In this document: piece after piece, positions 54,669-63,935 of the stretch | How the letters are laid out: the number at the start of each line of letters is the position of its first letter | Position numbering within the stretch: the first letter of the stretch is position 1 | NCBI RefSeq assembly: GCF_001548395.1 | Contig: NZ_AP017367.1 | Coordinates: forward strand, 1,339,001-1,403,000 | Length of the DNA: 64,000 nucleotides | Origin: Leptolyngbya sp. O-77 | GTDB lineage: Bacteria; Cyanobacteriota; Cyanobacteriia; Elainellales; Elainellaceae | Reading direction: 5' to 3' | Translations under genes and position numbers: made by a program | Notes under the pieces: generated by a model | What the model was told of the DNA's origin: nothing | Databases searched by the model: none | Seen by the model: only the letters and a program-made list of their open reading frames with translations

Positions 54669-56600
54669 ATGTCCTTAGACTTTTTGCCTCGCAGCGCTCG
54701 CTTTAGCTACTCTCCTTCACAGCCTCGCCATCCTTTTATGAGCCTCCAATTCAAGCTCATGCTGGGCTTTGCGATAGCTAGCGGGCTGGTTTTTGTCGGG
54801 TTATACGGCTGGCTTTATAGCAAAGCGCTAAATCGGGTGAGGGAGGGGCTAAGGCAGGACATGGTGAATACGCTCGACGGGGCGATCGCCGGTGTTGATG
54901 CGACCGAGTTTTCCCAGCTTTCCCAGTTGCCTGTGCCGCAGGATGAGCCAGTACCCGCCTCAAACCCCCTCTATCAGCGCCATCAAGAATGGCTGATGAG
55001 AATTCATAATGTAGAGCCACGGGCTAATCCCTATACCCTGGTGAAGGGAGCCAAACCCTACGAGGCTCTTTGGATTGGGGACAGCCTGCGAGTTTTGCAG
55101 CCGGAGAACGCCACGAGCTTTCGGGAAGCCTACCTCGCCACACCGGACAAAACGCGCCTCTATCAGGGATTTTCGGAAGTGACGCTGACGCTCTCGCCCT
55201 ACACCGACGCTTGGGGAAGCTGGATTTCTGCCTATGGCCCGATTAAAAATGCTGAGGGGCAGGTGATTGGGCTGCTGGGGATCGATTTTCGGGCCGACGA
55301 GATCCGAAATCTTGAGCGAGAAGTTCGCAGAAGCTTAGCAATCGCCTTTGGCAGCACCTATTTGCTGCTGCTGGGTCTGGTGGTGCTGCTGGCCCGCTCC
55401 TTTACGCGACCGATTATCGACCTGACCGATGCTACTGAGCAAATGAGCCGGGGCGAATATGATCGGGCGCTGACGCAGTTTCATCGTCGCTATGTGCGAG
55501 ATGAGATTAGCCAACTGGCAAGCAGCTTTGAGCGAATGGTAGAGCAGGTGCAGCAGCGCGAGGCAGACCTGGCCAGTGCCAACAGCAGTCTGGAAGAACA
55601 GGTGCGGCAGCGCACTCAGGAGTTAGTAGACAACAACGCTCACCTCGAACAGGCTTTGCAAGATCTTAGGGCAACTCAGTCGCAACTGATTCAAACGGAA
55701 AAGATGTCGAGCCTGGGACAGCTTGTGGCAGGGCTGGCCCATGAGATTAACAATCCCCTTAGTTTTATCCGCTCCAATTTGCTCCACGCTCAAGAGTATA
55801 TGCAGCATATTCTAGAAATGCTGCATCTTTACCAATCCCATGTTCCTGATCTGCCTGCTGCTTGTGAAAAGGCAGAGGAACTGGGGCTGGAATTCATTCA
55901 GGATGATCTGCCCAAGCTGCTGGGGTCAATGCAGGTCGGCACGCAGCGGATTAGCGAAATCGTGCGATCGCTCCGCGTGTTTGCCCGACTGGATGAGTCC
56001 GAGGTGAAGTCTGTCGATTTGCACGAAGGGCTGGACAGTACGCTACTTTTGCTCAACAGCCGCCTCCGGGGTACGCCAAACCGCGCCGATATCCGCATTG
56101 TCCGAGAATATGGCGACCTGCCGCTTGTCGAGTGCTACGCCGGACAGATCAACCAGGTGTTTATGAACCTTCTGAGCAACGCAGTCGATGCTCTGGAGCC
56201 GATGAGAGAACAGGCAAATTCCAGCAATACCGCTGGAGAGGGTGGAAATCTGGCCTATTGTCTGGACTGTGCCAAGGATTTATTGCTAGAAGAACACGAC
56301 GAGATTCCCACCATCTGGATCAGAACCTGCCTGGTCGAAGGGGATCGCGTCTCTGTGTGTATTACAGACAACGGTATAGGCATGACGACGGACGTGCAGC
56401 AGCGCATCTTTAATCCCTTTTTCACCACCAAACCTGTGGGACGCGGAACCGGCCTAGGGCTATCGATTTGCCATCAGATTATTGCCGAGCGTCATGGTGG
56501 CACGCTGAAATGCACCTCAGCTCCAGCGGAAGGGTCGGAATTTTGCTTTGAGGTCCCTCTGAAGCTGCCCTCCAACCAGCCCCAACAGGCCCAGGCTTAG
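54669..56600 (+). CDS. Sensor histidine kinase with Cache-like sensor and HAMP
   Basis: About 643 residues from ATG 54669 (GTG 54660 and ATG 54738 are alternatives). Membrane helix (SGLVFVGLYGWLY), a periplasmic sensor with YTDAWGSWISAYGPIKNAEG, second helix, HAMP (FTRPIIDLTDATEQMSRGEY), coiled coil, HisKA with the phospho-acceptor in LAGLAHEINNPLSF, and an HATPase with N box NQVFMNLLSNAVDAL, G1 DNGIGM, F box FFTTKP and G2 GTGLGLSIC. No response regulator is adjacent. Its sensor half is paralogous to the HAMP protein at 40812. Confidence 0.92.
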   Translation: MSLDFLPRSARFSYSPSQPRHPFMSLQFKLMLGFAIASGLVFVGLYGWLYSKALNRVREGLRQDMVNTLDGAIAGVDATEFSQLSQLPVPQDEPVPASNPLYQRHQEWLMRIHNVEPRANPYTLVKGAKPYEALWIGDSLRVLQPENATSFREAYLATPDKTRLYQGFSEVTLTLSPYTDAWGSWISAYGPIKNAEGQVIGLLGIDFRADEIRNLEREVRRSLAIAFGSTYLLLLGLVVLLARSFTRPIIDLTDATEQMSRGEYDRALTQFHRRYVRDEISQLASSFERMVEQVQQREADLASANSSLEEQVRQRTQELVDNNAHLEQALQDLRATQSQLIQTEKMSSLGQLVAGLAHEINNPLSFIRSNLLHAQEYMQHILEMLHLYQSHVPDLPAACEKAEELGLEFIQDDLPKLLGSMQVGTQRISEIVRSLRVFARLDESEVKSVDLHEGLDSTLLLLNSRLRGTPNRADIRIVREYGDLPLVECYAGQINQVFMNLLSNAVDALEPMREQANSSNTAGEGGNLAYCLDCAKDLLLEEHDEIPTIWIRTCLVEGDRVSVCITDNGIGMTTDVQQRIFNPFFTTKPVGRGTGLGLSICHQIIAERHGGTLKCTSAPAEGSEFCFEVPLKLPSNQPQQAQA

Positions 56601-56739
56601 TCAAAGGCACAGAGTAGAGAGTTCGGCTCACTGAGGGAACTCTGAATTAGGCCGTAGCTGCTCAGGCTTGCTAAAAGATGAGCAATCAGATTAACAGGCT
56701 GTCGGCGCGGCTCATTCCCTCTACTTTGGAGACATTGCT

Positions 56740-57186
56740 ATGGGTTTGTTCGATCGAATGTTTGGCGTACAAAACACAGTTCAGGAAACCTTTAGCCCCG
56801 CCGAAGCCTACGCAGCGATCGCCCTGGCCGCAGTTGCTTCTGACGGCTATCTGGCAGACGAAGAGCTGTCGGGGCTGATGAGTACGCTGAACCGGATGCA
56901 ACTCTTCCGCAGCTATTCGAGCGACATTATGCGGCGGATGTTTGACAAGCTGTTTAGCATCCTACGGCGAGATGGGGTTGGGGTTTTGTTTGCGATCGCC
57001 AAAGACTCTCTCCCCTTTGAACTGAAGGAATCGGCCTTTGCCGTTGCCACTGATCTGGTTTTGGCCGATGGTCTTGTCACCCAGGAAGAGCGGCAATTCC
57101 TCAATGACCTCTATCAAGCCCTGGACATTTCCGACGCTGTGGCCGAGAAGATTGTAGACGTGATGCTCATCAAAAATCGCGGCTAG
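56740..57186 (+). CDS. TerB-family protein
   Basis: 148 residues; TerB/DjlA-type helical domain: EAYAAIALAAVASDGYLADE and ATDLVLADGLVTQEERQFLN show the two acidic metal-binding helices, D-G-x2-x3-E. TerB proteins are linked to tellurite resistance and stress signalling at membranes. N-terminal MGLFDRMFGVQNTVQETFSP. Follows the kinase but 139 bp away, so co-transcription is uncertain. Confidence 0.85.
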   Translation: MGLFDRMFGVQNTVQETFSPAEAYAAIALAAVASDGYLADEELSGLMSTLNRMQLFRSYSSDIMRRMFDKLFSILRRDGVGVLFAIAKDSLPFELKESAFAVATDLVLADGLVTQEERQFLNDLYQALDISDAVAEKIVDVMLIKNRG

Positions 57187-57215
57187 TGCTATGTCACAGC
57201 TAGAACTTAGGTTGG

Positions 57216-57332
57216 TAGTAAGCGCTTTAGCGCTGAAGCGCTTACTACGAGCCAAGGCATCACTTCCAAACAACGATCTTGACTTCATGGGCGTTGAGGC
57301 GCTGAAGCGCTTACTACGAGCCAAGGCATCAC
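57216..57332. repeat. Palindromic intergenic repeat, two copies
   Basis: TAGTAAGCGCTT and AAGCGCTTACTA form a perfect 12-bp palindromic hairpin (57216-57247). A 34-bp direct repeat beginning GCGCTGAAGCGCTTACTACG occurs at 57230-57263 and 57299-57332. AGTAAGCGCTT-type palindromes are common in cyanobacterial intergenic DNA. The copies lie between terB and the convergent lipoprotein gene and may act as terminators. Confidence 0.85.
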
Positions 57333-57431
57333 CCTAAAACTAAACCATGACACCACTGCACTAGGTTGTAAGTCGGTTCATCGTGAGAGGCGATCGCTTG
57401 GCGCAAGAGGCGATCGCCCTTTTTCATCGCT

Positions 57432-58121
57432 CTACTCCTGACACCCGGCTGCACGAAACTGCTCCATCAGCGCTGCGGGCCAGGTAGGGGCGATCGCAGG
57501 CGGACGCTGGGCAGCATACACCTGCATATTTCCCGTTGGCTCCACCGTTGCCAAAAACTCGCTCTCGTAATCCATCACCGGCGCTTGCCGCAAGAGCGAT
57601 CGCGCAGATTGCGTGTTGCTGGCCAGCAGTTGCCCCTCCACCACCTGCGCCACAGAAAATTCCAGCGGCGTGTCATACACCTCAAACGGCACGGTTACGG
57701 TTTCCTGCTTGCTATAGCGCACCAAGCACACGCGCCCTGGTACTTCCGACGGAAACACCGTCATAAAGTAATGGGGCAGCATATCCCACTCTTTTTCCCA
57801 GGTTCCCAGAAACGGTGCAATGTCTGGGTCTGTTTCTGCCCAGGTCTGTCGGTAGGCAAGCAAATCTGGAGAAATCGGCGACCCCACCGAGCCGATCTTG
57901 CCCAAACCCAACAAGTCCAGATCAGCCTGAATCCGCTGCTGCATCTCGGCTTCTGCCTGACGGAGCGCGGCTTCTGTCAGCGGCGGCCGCAGCGGTGCAT
58001 CTACCGGATGCAGCACCACATCAGGGTCGGGAGTAGCTGGGTTGGGCGCAGACGGCGTACACGCTACGGCTGCCCCCAGTCCCGCCGTCAGCACCAGGGC
58101 CGCCGCCCACTTCACCCGCAT
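57432..58121 (-). CDS. Putative lipoprotein, function unknown
   Basis: 229 residues from M18 of a longer frame (start 58172), chosen because MRVKWAAALVLTAGLGAAVA then Cys makes a clean lipoprotein signal with modified lipobox (AVAC). The mature part starts with a Pro/Asn/Asp-rich spacer, then a compact alpha/beta region with ETDPDIAPFLGTWEKEWDML, HYFMTVFPSEVPGRVCLVRY and DYESEFLATVEPTG. No known family recognised. Several upstream ATGs make the start uncertain. Confidence 0.65.
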   Translation of the reverse strand: MRVKWAAALVLTAGLGAAVACTPSAPNPATPDPDVVLHPVDAPLRPPLTEAALRQAEAEMQQRIQADLDLLGLGKIGSVGSPISPDLLAYRQTWAETDPDIAPFLGTWEKEWDMLPHYFMTVFPSEVPGRVCLVRYSKQETVTVPFEVYDTPLEFSVAQVVEGQLLASNTQSARSLLRQAPVMDYESEFLATVEPTGNMQVYAAQRPPAIAPTWPAALMEQFRAAGCQE

Positions 58122-58350
58122 TGCACAAGTCATCCATCGTTTCACCATAGACCTCATAACCCAGACCATCAATCTCTGGGGCCTTCTCTATAAGGTCTAC
58201 AATTCCTGACATCAGGTTCCGCACCCCAAAAAAGCCCCACCTCACCCATCGGGAAGCGGGGGCAGTCTGTTCTATTTGAGAGCCAACTTGTTAAGAGCCA
58301 ACGTCCCTCAGACTTAGACAGACGGGCAGGTGCCTGGCTTGAGACAGTTG

Positions 58351-58953
58351 TTAGTAAGGACGCAGCACGCCGCGCAGCTCGCCTGCCCGGTTGCGCGTGG
58401 TGTGAATATCCAGATAGAGATTGCCGCTTTCCAGCGCTTGCCGTTGTTCTGGCGTGAGGGTGTATTCTCCCGCAAAGCGACCGTCGCGATCGCCCCTCAT
58501 CGTCACCGTCAGCGCGTACTGGAAGGGGCCGTTGGCTGTGGGTTCGCCCCGGTGAATGTGAACTGCTGAGGTGATGTTGGGATTGGGCGGATCGGTGGGG
58601 TCAACCGTGTAGTCGCGCAGGGGGCCGGCCAGGTTGCGAAAGTCCCCCCGCACCACCAGGCGATCGCCCACCAGTACGGCTCCGGCCGCGCCCGTCGCCC
58701 GCCCAGAAGGAGACGCGCCCACCACCGCATCTCGGCTCAAGGTTGCCGCAAAGCGCTGGAAAGAGCGACGGGTCATGCCCTGGGCCAGCAGCACGGTTTC
58801 TGCCTGACGCACTTCTGCAATAAGGGCGGGGTCGGCTGGACGCACCCACCCAAAGACGGCTTGGGCCAGGGACGGCGTAGACAGACCCACCAGAGACAGG
58901 CATGTCAGCACACCCAGCATGAAATGGAAAAGAATCTTTTTGGAGTGAATCAT
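58351..58953 (-). CDS. CHRD-domain secreted protein
   Basis: 200 residues from ATG 58953 (longer frame to 59016): signal peptide MIHSKKILFHFMLGVLTCLS to PSLAQ, then a CHRD domain with GRATGAAGAVLVGDRLVVRG, VHIHRGEPTANGPFQYALT and LESGNLYLDIHTTRNRAGEL. CHRD domains occur in chordin and in many bacterial secreted proteins; the bacterial function is unknown. Likely periplasmic or extracellular. Confidence 0.85.
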   Translation of the reverse strand: MIHSKKILFHFMLGVLTCLSLVGLSTPSLAQAVFGWVRPADPALIAEVRQAETVLLAQGMTRRSFQRFAATLSRDAVVGASPSGRATGAAGAVLVGDRLVVRGDFRNLAGPLRDYTVDPTDPPNPNITSAVHIHRGEPTANGPFQYALTVTMRGDRDGRFAGEYTLTPEQRQALESGNLYLDIHTTRNRAGELRGVLRPY

Positions 58954-59214
58954 GGCTTTGAAGCTTACGATAGCGCTTGCAGTGTCGCGATGAATCCTAA
59001 TGAACACTACGCCCAATGCCGAAGCTTGGATTCATGATTCAATCCTCCAGCTTGAATTTGCGCCGGAAATCTGTACCCAGCCCGACAGAATTTATCAAAA
59101 GACGGGGGATAATGCTCTCTGTTCTGGGTGAGGCGATCGCCAGTATTTGAACCCATCACAACTGGTCGTGCGCTACTCAAGCAAAGGCGCTGCTTAGATT
59201 TAGGAAGGCTGCTC

Positions 59215-60453
59215 ATGAAAGTGCAAGATTTAAAGGGAAAAACCGTCGCGTTTGCCGGGTCGGGCGGGCTAGATAGCTGCACCATTACGCGCTGGCTGAC
59301 AAATCAGGGTGTGAATGTGGTGTGCTTTACAGCCGATCTGGGGCAGCCGGATGAGGAAGACATGGATGCCGTGCGCCAGCGGATGCTGAAGGCGGGTGCG
59401 GTGGATTTTGTGCTGTTGCCCGTGCGAGAGGCGATCGCCGAAGATGGTCTGAAGGTGATCCAGTCGCAGGCCTGCTACGAAGGGCGCTATTGGAACACGA
59501 CGGGAATTGCGCGGTGTTCCCTGACCAAAGCGATGATCTTGGAAATGAAGCAGCGCGGGCTGACAGTGTTTAGCCACGGCGCGACCGGACGCGGCAACGA
59601 CCAGGTGCGGTTCCAACTCATCACCAATATGCTGGCTCCAGAGTTTGAAGTCTACGCCCCCTGGCGAGACGAGAGCTTTCTGGCGCGGTTCCCCGGCCGC
59701 AGCGAGATGATTGATTTCTGCGAGGAAAACGGGCTGCCCGTCACGGCGACCAAAGACAAGCCCTACTCCACCGATGCCAACCTGCTGGGGCTGACACATG
59801 AATCGGGAATGCTGGAGTCGCTGACCACGCCCGCCCAGTTCGTAAAGCCGATTATGGGCTGCTACCCGCAGGATGCGCCCGACTCGCCAGAAGCCTTTAC
59901 CGTGCGGTTTGAAAAAGGTCGCCCGGTGAGCGTGAATGGAGAATCGGTGAATCTGGTGGATGCGTTTTTGAAGACGAATGCGATCGCCGGAAAGCACGGC
60001 ATCGGCATCGGCACGCACCTGGTGGAAAACCGCTTTGTGGGCATCAAGTCACGCGGTGTGTACGAAAGCCCCGGCGTAGAAACCCTTGGCACTTGCTACG
60101 CTTACCTGCTGCAACTGATTCTGGATCGGCGGGCGCGGGAGTTTTATGACCAGCTTTCGCTCCTGGTGGCCAAGCAAATCTATCAGGGCTACTGGTTTGA
60201 CCGGGCAACGCAGATGATGCTGGCGGCGATCGCCAACACGGCCGAACTTGCCACCGGAACCATCGGCGTGTCGCTCTACAAGGGCAATATCTCGTTTGTG
60301 TCTGCCGACGACGTGCCCCACATCCTCTATTCCGAAGAAAACGCCTCAATGGAGGGCGTGGGCGACTATAACCACGGCGACTCGGAGGGGCTGCTGCGGG
60401 TCTTTGGCGTGAGCGCCCGCGTGCTGGCCACCAGCGGCCAGGTCGGTCTTTGA
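59215..60453 (+). CDS. argG: Argininosuccinate synthase, E. coli-type
   Basis: Condenses citrulline and aspartate with ATP in arginine synthesis. 412 residues from ATG 59215 (AGGAAGG upstream; the frame is open to 59128). PP-loop FAGSGGLDSCTITRW, then FTADLGQPDEEDMDAV, GNDQVRFQL, DKPYSTDANLLGLTHE and AGKHGIGIGTHLVENRFVGI. The LGQPDEEDxDA and YSTDxNxLGxTHE blocks match the ArgG subfamily of E. coli rather than the LGQGxE-type usual in cyanobacteria, so it could be a second, acquired paralogue or a homologue with another amide substrate. Confidence 0.85.
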   Translation: MKVQDLKGKTVAFAGSGGLDSCTITRWLTNQGVNVVCFTADLGQPDEEDMDAVRQRMLKAGAVDFVLLPVREAIAEDGLKVIQSQACYEGRYWNTTGIARCSLTKAMILEMKQRGLTVFSHGATGRGNDQVRFQLITNMLAPEFEVYAPWRDESFLARFPGRSEMIDFCEENGLPVTATKDKPYSTDANLLGLTHESGMLESLTTPAQFVKPIMGCYPQDAPDSPEAFTVRFEKGRPVSVNGESVNLVDAFLKTNAIAGKHGIGIGTHLVENRFVGIKSRGVYESPGVETLGTCYAYLLQLILDRRAREFYDQLSLLVAKQIYQGYWFDRATQMMLAAIANTAELATGTIGVSLYKGNISFVSADDVPHILYSEENASMEGVGDYNHGDSEGLLRVFGVSARVLATSGQVGL

Positions 60454-61094
60454 AGAACTGGGGACTGCGTTGAACGTGGCCCGAAACTGGGATGCGAGTT
60501 GATTGTTCGTGTGCGACGCACCCAAGCAGTCAACTCGCATCTCCGGGGACTTGCGCTTTGGCAGGCAAAACAGCAGCAGGCGAAACCCTAACGTTTTAGC
60601 ACAATCCGATACCGCGCCTTGCCCGATACCAGATGCTCAAGGGCTTCATTAAGCAAACTAAGCAAACGGTGAATGAAGAACTGGAGTGGTGGATAAATCA
60701 CCAAACAGATGAACAGGATTCACCCATGCTGCCGCTGATGATAGGGGCTTTCTAGGGTGGCAACAATCCTATGTCTGGGTGATTCCGTATCCTCTGCGCC
60801 TTGTCGATCCCCAGTTGGGCGGCTAGAGTCTTAATGAGTGCATCCAGCTTGGGCATTTTGCAGATGGGGATGGAGTTGCGCGATCGCCCCTTGGTAGGAT
60901 AAACACGAGGGCGATCGCCCCCTCAAAACCCTGTCGGATGGTTCTCCTAAGCCCTCATTGCATGGTTCGTTGCATAAGATGCACAGGAGATGCATAGGAC
61001 TGTCGAATTCATTGGCTGTGAATCCGTAATGGCGTTTGGGTAACTTGAAAGAAGTTGAGTCAAACGCATCGCCCTGTTTCTATCTGGAACTGCC
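60454..61094. other. Intergenic region between argG and adenylate cyclase
   Basis: No supported gene. Includes the inverted repeat at 60491 and several HIP1 sites. Short frames only. Confidence 0.5.
60491..60541 (+). terminator. 12-bp inverted repeat after argG
   Basis: GATGCGAGTTGA and TCAACTCGCATC pair perfectly across a 27-base loop, 38 bp after the argG stop. No T-run, so a stabilising or non-canonical end structure. Confidence 0.45.
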
Positions 61095-63839
61095 ATGAGT
61101 GCCCCTTCCTCGCATCTACATTCCGCGTCCTCCCCATCGGCCAACCCGCTTGATGGGGACAATGCAACGGTTACGGTAGAGGTGGAGGTAGAAGTCCTCG
61201 CCGATGGTTCGAGTGATGGGCAACTGACTGGGCGATCGCAGCCACCAGAATCACCCGCTTCCCCCCCCGTCCCTCCCCCCAATCCAAACAGCGATCCAAA
61301 CGCCACCAGCCCCTCCAGCAGCGCCAACCCCGGCAGCGCCCTGGCCACCACCAAGGGATCTTTCTCGTCCTTTCTCGCGCCGCTGACCCAGGATACGTTC
61401 AAGCAGGTCGTCACCGATGTTGAGCAAAAGCTAAGAGTGGTCAATCAAACCCTCTCGATGCTCGACAACCTGATGGATTCTCAGGGATTTGATGCCATCT
61501 TGAACGAGATGCTGCATTCCATCACCCTAAAAACCGGGGAACTGCTGAATGCCGATCGCACCACAATATTTTTACTAGACGAAGAAAAAGACGAACTCTG
61601 GGCGATCGTCGCTGAAGACGAAAACGGCAACAACCTGGAACTGCGAATCCCCAAGCATGTTGGCATTGCAGGCGAAGTCGCTACTACCCGGCAGGTCGTC
61701 AATATTCCCTACGACTTTTATGACGACCCCCGCTCTGAGGCGGCTCAGGCGCTCGACAAGAAAAACCACTACCGCACTTACACCATGCTGGCCATGCCCC
61801 TGCTGAACGATCAGGGCGACTTGGTAGCAGTGGTGCAGTTGATTAACAAACTCAAGCCCAACTGCGACCCGCAGGCCCATCTCGACGAGCGCATCGACCT
61901 GAGCGGCTTTACCGCGCAAGACGAGCAGGTGTTTGAAGACTTTGCACCCTCGATTCGGCTGATTTTGGAATCTTCTCGCTCGTTCTACAAGGCAACCCAG
62001 CAGCAACGAGCCGCCTCAGCGCTAATGAAAGCGACCAAATCTCTCAGCCAGAGCAGCCTGGATTTGGAAGAAACGCTGAGCCGCGTGATGGAAGAGGCTC
62101 AGGAGCTAATGCAAGCAGATCGCAGCACACTCTGGCTACTGGATCGAGAGCAGCACCAGCTCTGGACGAAGCTACCCATTAACGGCGTGCTGCAAGAAAT
62201 TCGCATTCCGATGGATGCAGGCTTTGCGGGGCAGGTGGCGATGTCGGGTGAGCCAGTCCTCATTCCCTACGACCTCTACAACCATCCCAACTCCGACACT
62301 GCCAAGGAAACCGACAAAAAGACGGGCTATCGCACATGCAGCATGTTGTGTATGCCCGTGTTCAACGCAGATGGCGAACTGATCGCCGTCACTCAGTTGA
62401 TTAACAAGAAAAAGCAGGGCGACCATCCACCCTATGACCCGGCAAACTATCCGGAAGCACCTGAGATCTGGCGTGCCAGCTTTAATCGCAATGATCAAGA
62501 GTTCATGCAGGCGTTCAACATTCAAGCCGGGGTGGCCCTGCAAAACGCCAAGCTGTTTGCCACGGTGAAGCAGCAGGAACAGCTCCAGCGCGATATTCTG
62601 CGATCGCTCTCCAATAGCGTCATTTCCACCGACAAAGAAGGTCGCATCATCGCCGCCAACGAAAGTGCCCGCAAACTGCTGGGGCTAAGCGACACCGATC
62701 CGCTGGAGGGACTGCACGCTGAGGAACTGATTGGGCTAGAAAAAGGCGATTTTTCCAAGTGGTTCAAAATGGCGCTGGCTCCGACAGATGAAAAATGCCG
62801 TCAGCAATACTATCCTGATCAAACGCTGAACGCGGCTAAGGGTGTAGAGCAGCACAGCATTAACCTGTCGATTAACACGATTGCCGATGCTAGCGACCCG
62901 GAGCAAGTGTCGGGGGCGCTGGTGGTAATGGACGACATCAGCGGCGAAAAGCGGCTAAAAAGCACGATGTCGCGCTATATGTCGCAGGAAGTCGCGCAGT
63001 TGCTGTTTGAAAACCCCGACGCGGCCAAGATGGGGGGCGATCGCAAGGAAGTCTCCGTTCTCTTTTCCGACATTCGCAGCTACACCACGCTGACCGAAAG
63101 CATGACTGCCGAAGAGGTCGTCGAAATGCTCAACCAGTATTTCGAGAGCATGGTGGACGCTGTGTTTACCCACAAGGGCACGCTGGATAAATACATCGGC
63201 GATGCCATTATGGCGGTGTTTGGTTCGCCCTTGCCCCTGGATGACCACCAGTGGATGGCCGTGCAAACGGCGGTCGAAATGCGGCATCGCCTGGCTGCGT
63301 TTAACGCCGAGCGAGTCGAGCGCCAAAAGCCACCGATTCGCATTGGCATTGGTGTCAATTCTGACATCGTAATCAGTGGCAACATCGGCTCTAGCCGCCG
63401 CATGGAGTTCACTGCGATTGGCGACGGAGTAAACCTGGGATCGCGCTTGGAAAGCGCCAGCAAGCAATACGGCACCGACATCATCATCAGCGAGACCACC
63501 TACAAGCCCTGCGCCGATCGGATCTGGGCACGAGAGCTAGACTGTATCCGGGTAAAGGGCAAGACGCAGCCCGTCAGTATTTACGAACTCGTCGGGCTAC
63601 GTGACGAAATCGTTCCCGATGAGAAAAAGCGGCTGATCGATCTTTATCACGAAGGGCGAAAGCATTACCTGAACCGCGATTTTGTCAAAGCGATGAGCGC
63701 TTTTGCCACGCTGCTGCAAGACGTGAACAACGAAGACAAAGCCGCCAAGCTCCACCTCGACCGCTGCATGCACTGGCTCAGCCATCCGCCCAACGACGAA
63801 ACCTGGCAAGACGGCGTGTGGACGATGACGGAGAAGTGA
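61095..63839 (+). CDS. Adenylate cyclase with GAF-GAF-PAS sensors
   Basis: 914 residues. Ser/Pro-rich N-terminus (about 1-110), GAF-A (about 130-300, ADRTTIFLLDEEKDEL, INKLKPNCDP..DE), GAF-B (about 315-480, ADRSTLWLLDREQHQL, INKKKQGDHPP), PAS (about 495-610, LSNSVISTDKEGRIIAANES), then a class III catalytic domain (about 640-820: VLFSDIRSYTTLTESM with first metal Asp, KYIGDAIMAVFGSP with second Asp, GIGVNSDIVISGNIGSSRR) and a TPR-like tail. The arrangement matches the cyanobacterial CyaB class, whose GAF domains bind cyclic nucleotides; cAMP-stimulated cAMP production is the family model. Alone in its transcription unit. Confidence 0.93.
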   Translation: MSAPSSHLHSASSPSANPLDGDNATVTVEVEVEVLADGSSDGQLTGRSQPPESPASPPVPPPNPNSDPNATSPSSSANPGSALATTKGSFSSFLAPLTQDTFKQVVTDVEQKLRVVNQTLSMLDNLMDSQGFDAILNEMLHSITLKTGELLNADRTTIFLLDEEKDELWAIVAEDENGNNLELRIPKHVGIAGEVATTRQVVNIPYDFYDDPRSEAAQALDKKNHYRTYTMLAMPLLNDQGDLVAVVQLINKLKPNCDPQAHLDERIDLSGFTAQDEQVFEDFAPSIRLILESSRSFYKATQQQRAASALMKATKSLSQSSLDLEETLSRVMEEAQELMQADRSTLWLLDREQHQLWTKLPINGVLQEIRIPMDAGFAGQVAMSGEPVLIPYDLYNHPNSDTAKETDKKTGYRTCSMLCMPVFNADGELIAVTQLINKKKQGDHPPYDPANYPEAPEIWRASFNRNDQEFMQAFNIQAGVALQNAKLFATVKQQEQLQRDILRSLSNSVISTDKEGRIIAANESARKLLGLSDTDPLEGLHAEELIGLEKGDFSKWFKMALAPTDEKCRQQYYPDQTLNAAKGVEQHSINLSINTIADASDPEQVSGALVVMDDISGEKRLKSTMSRYMSQEVAQLLFENPDAAKMGGDRKEVSVLFSDIRSYTTLTESMTAEEVVEMLNQYFESMVDAVFTHKGTLDKYIGDAIMAVFGSPLPLDDHQWMAVQTAVEMRHRLAAFNAERVERQKPPIRIGIGVNSDIVISGNIGSSRRMEFTAIGDGVNLGSRLESASKQYGTDIIISETTYKPCADRIWARELDCIRVKGKTQPVSIYELVGLRDEIVPDEKKRLIDLYHEGRKHYLNRDFVKAMSAFATLLQDVNNEDKAAKLHLDRCMHWLSHPPNDETWQDGVWTMTEK

Positions 63840-63935
63840 GGATTTAAGGGGTCAGGAGCCAGGGGTTGGGGGCTAGGGATTCGGGCATTCACCTAGCACC
63901 TGAAACCTGATCCCTGAAACCTGAAACCTGCCCCC

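Noticed and set aside
59269..60018. 249-codon minus-strand frame opposite argG
   Set aside because: Antisense shadow of argG.
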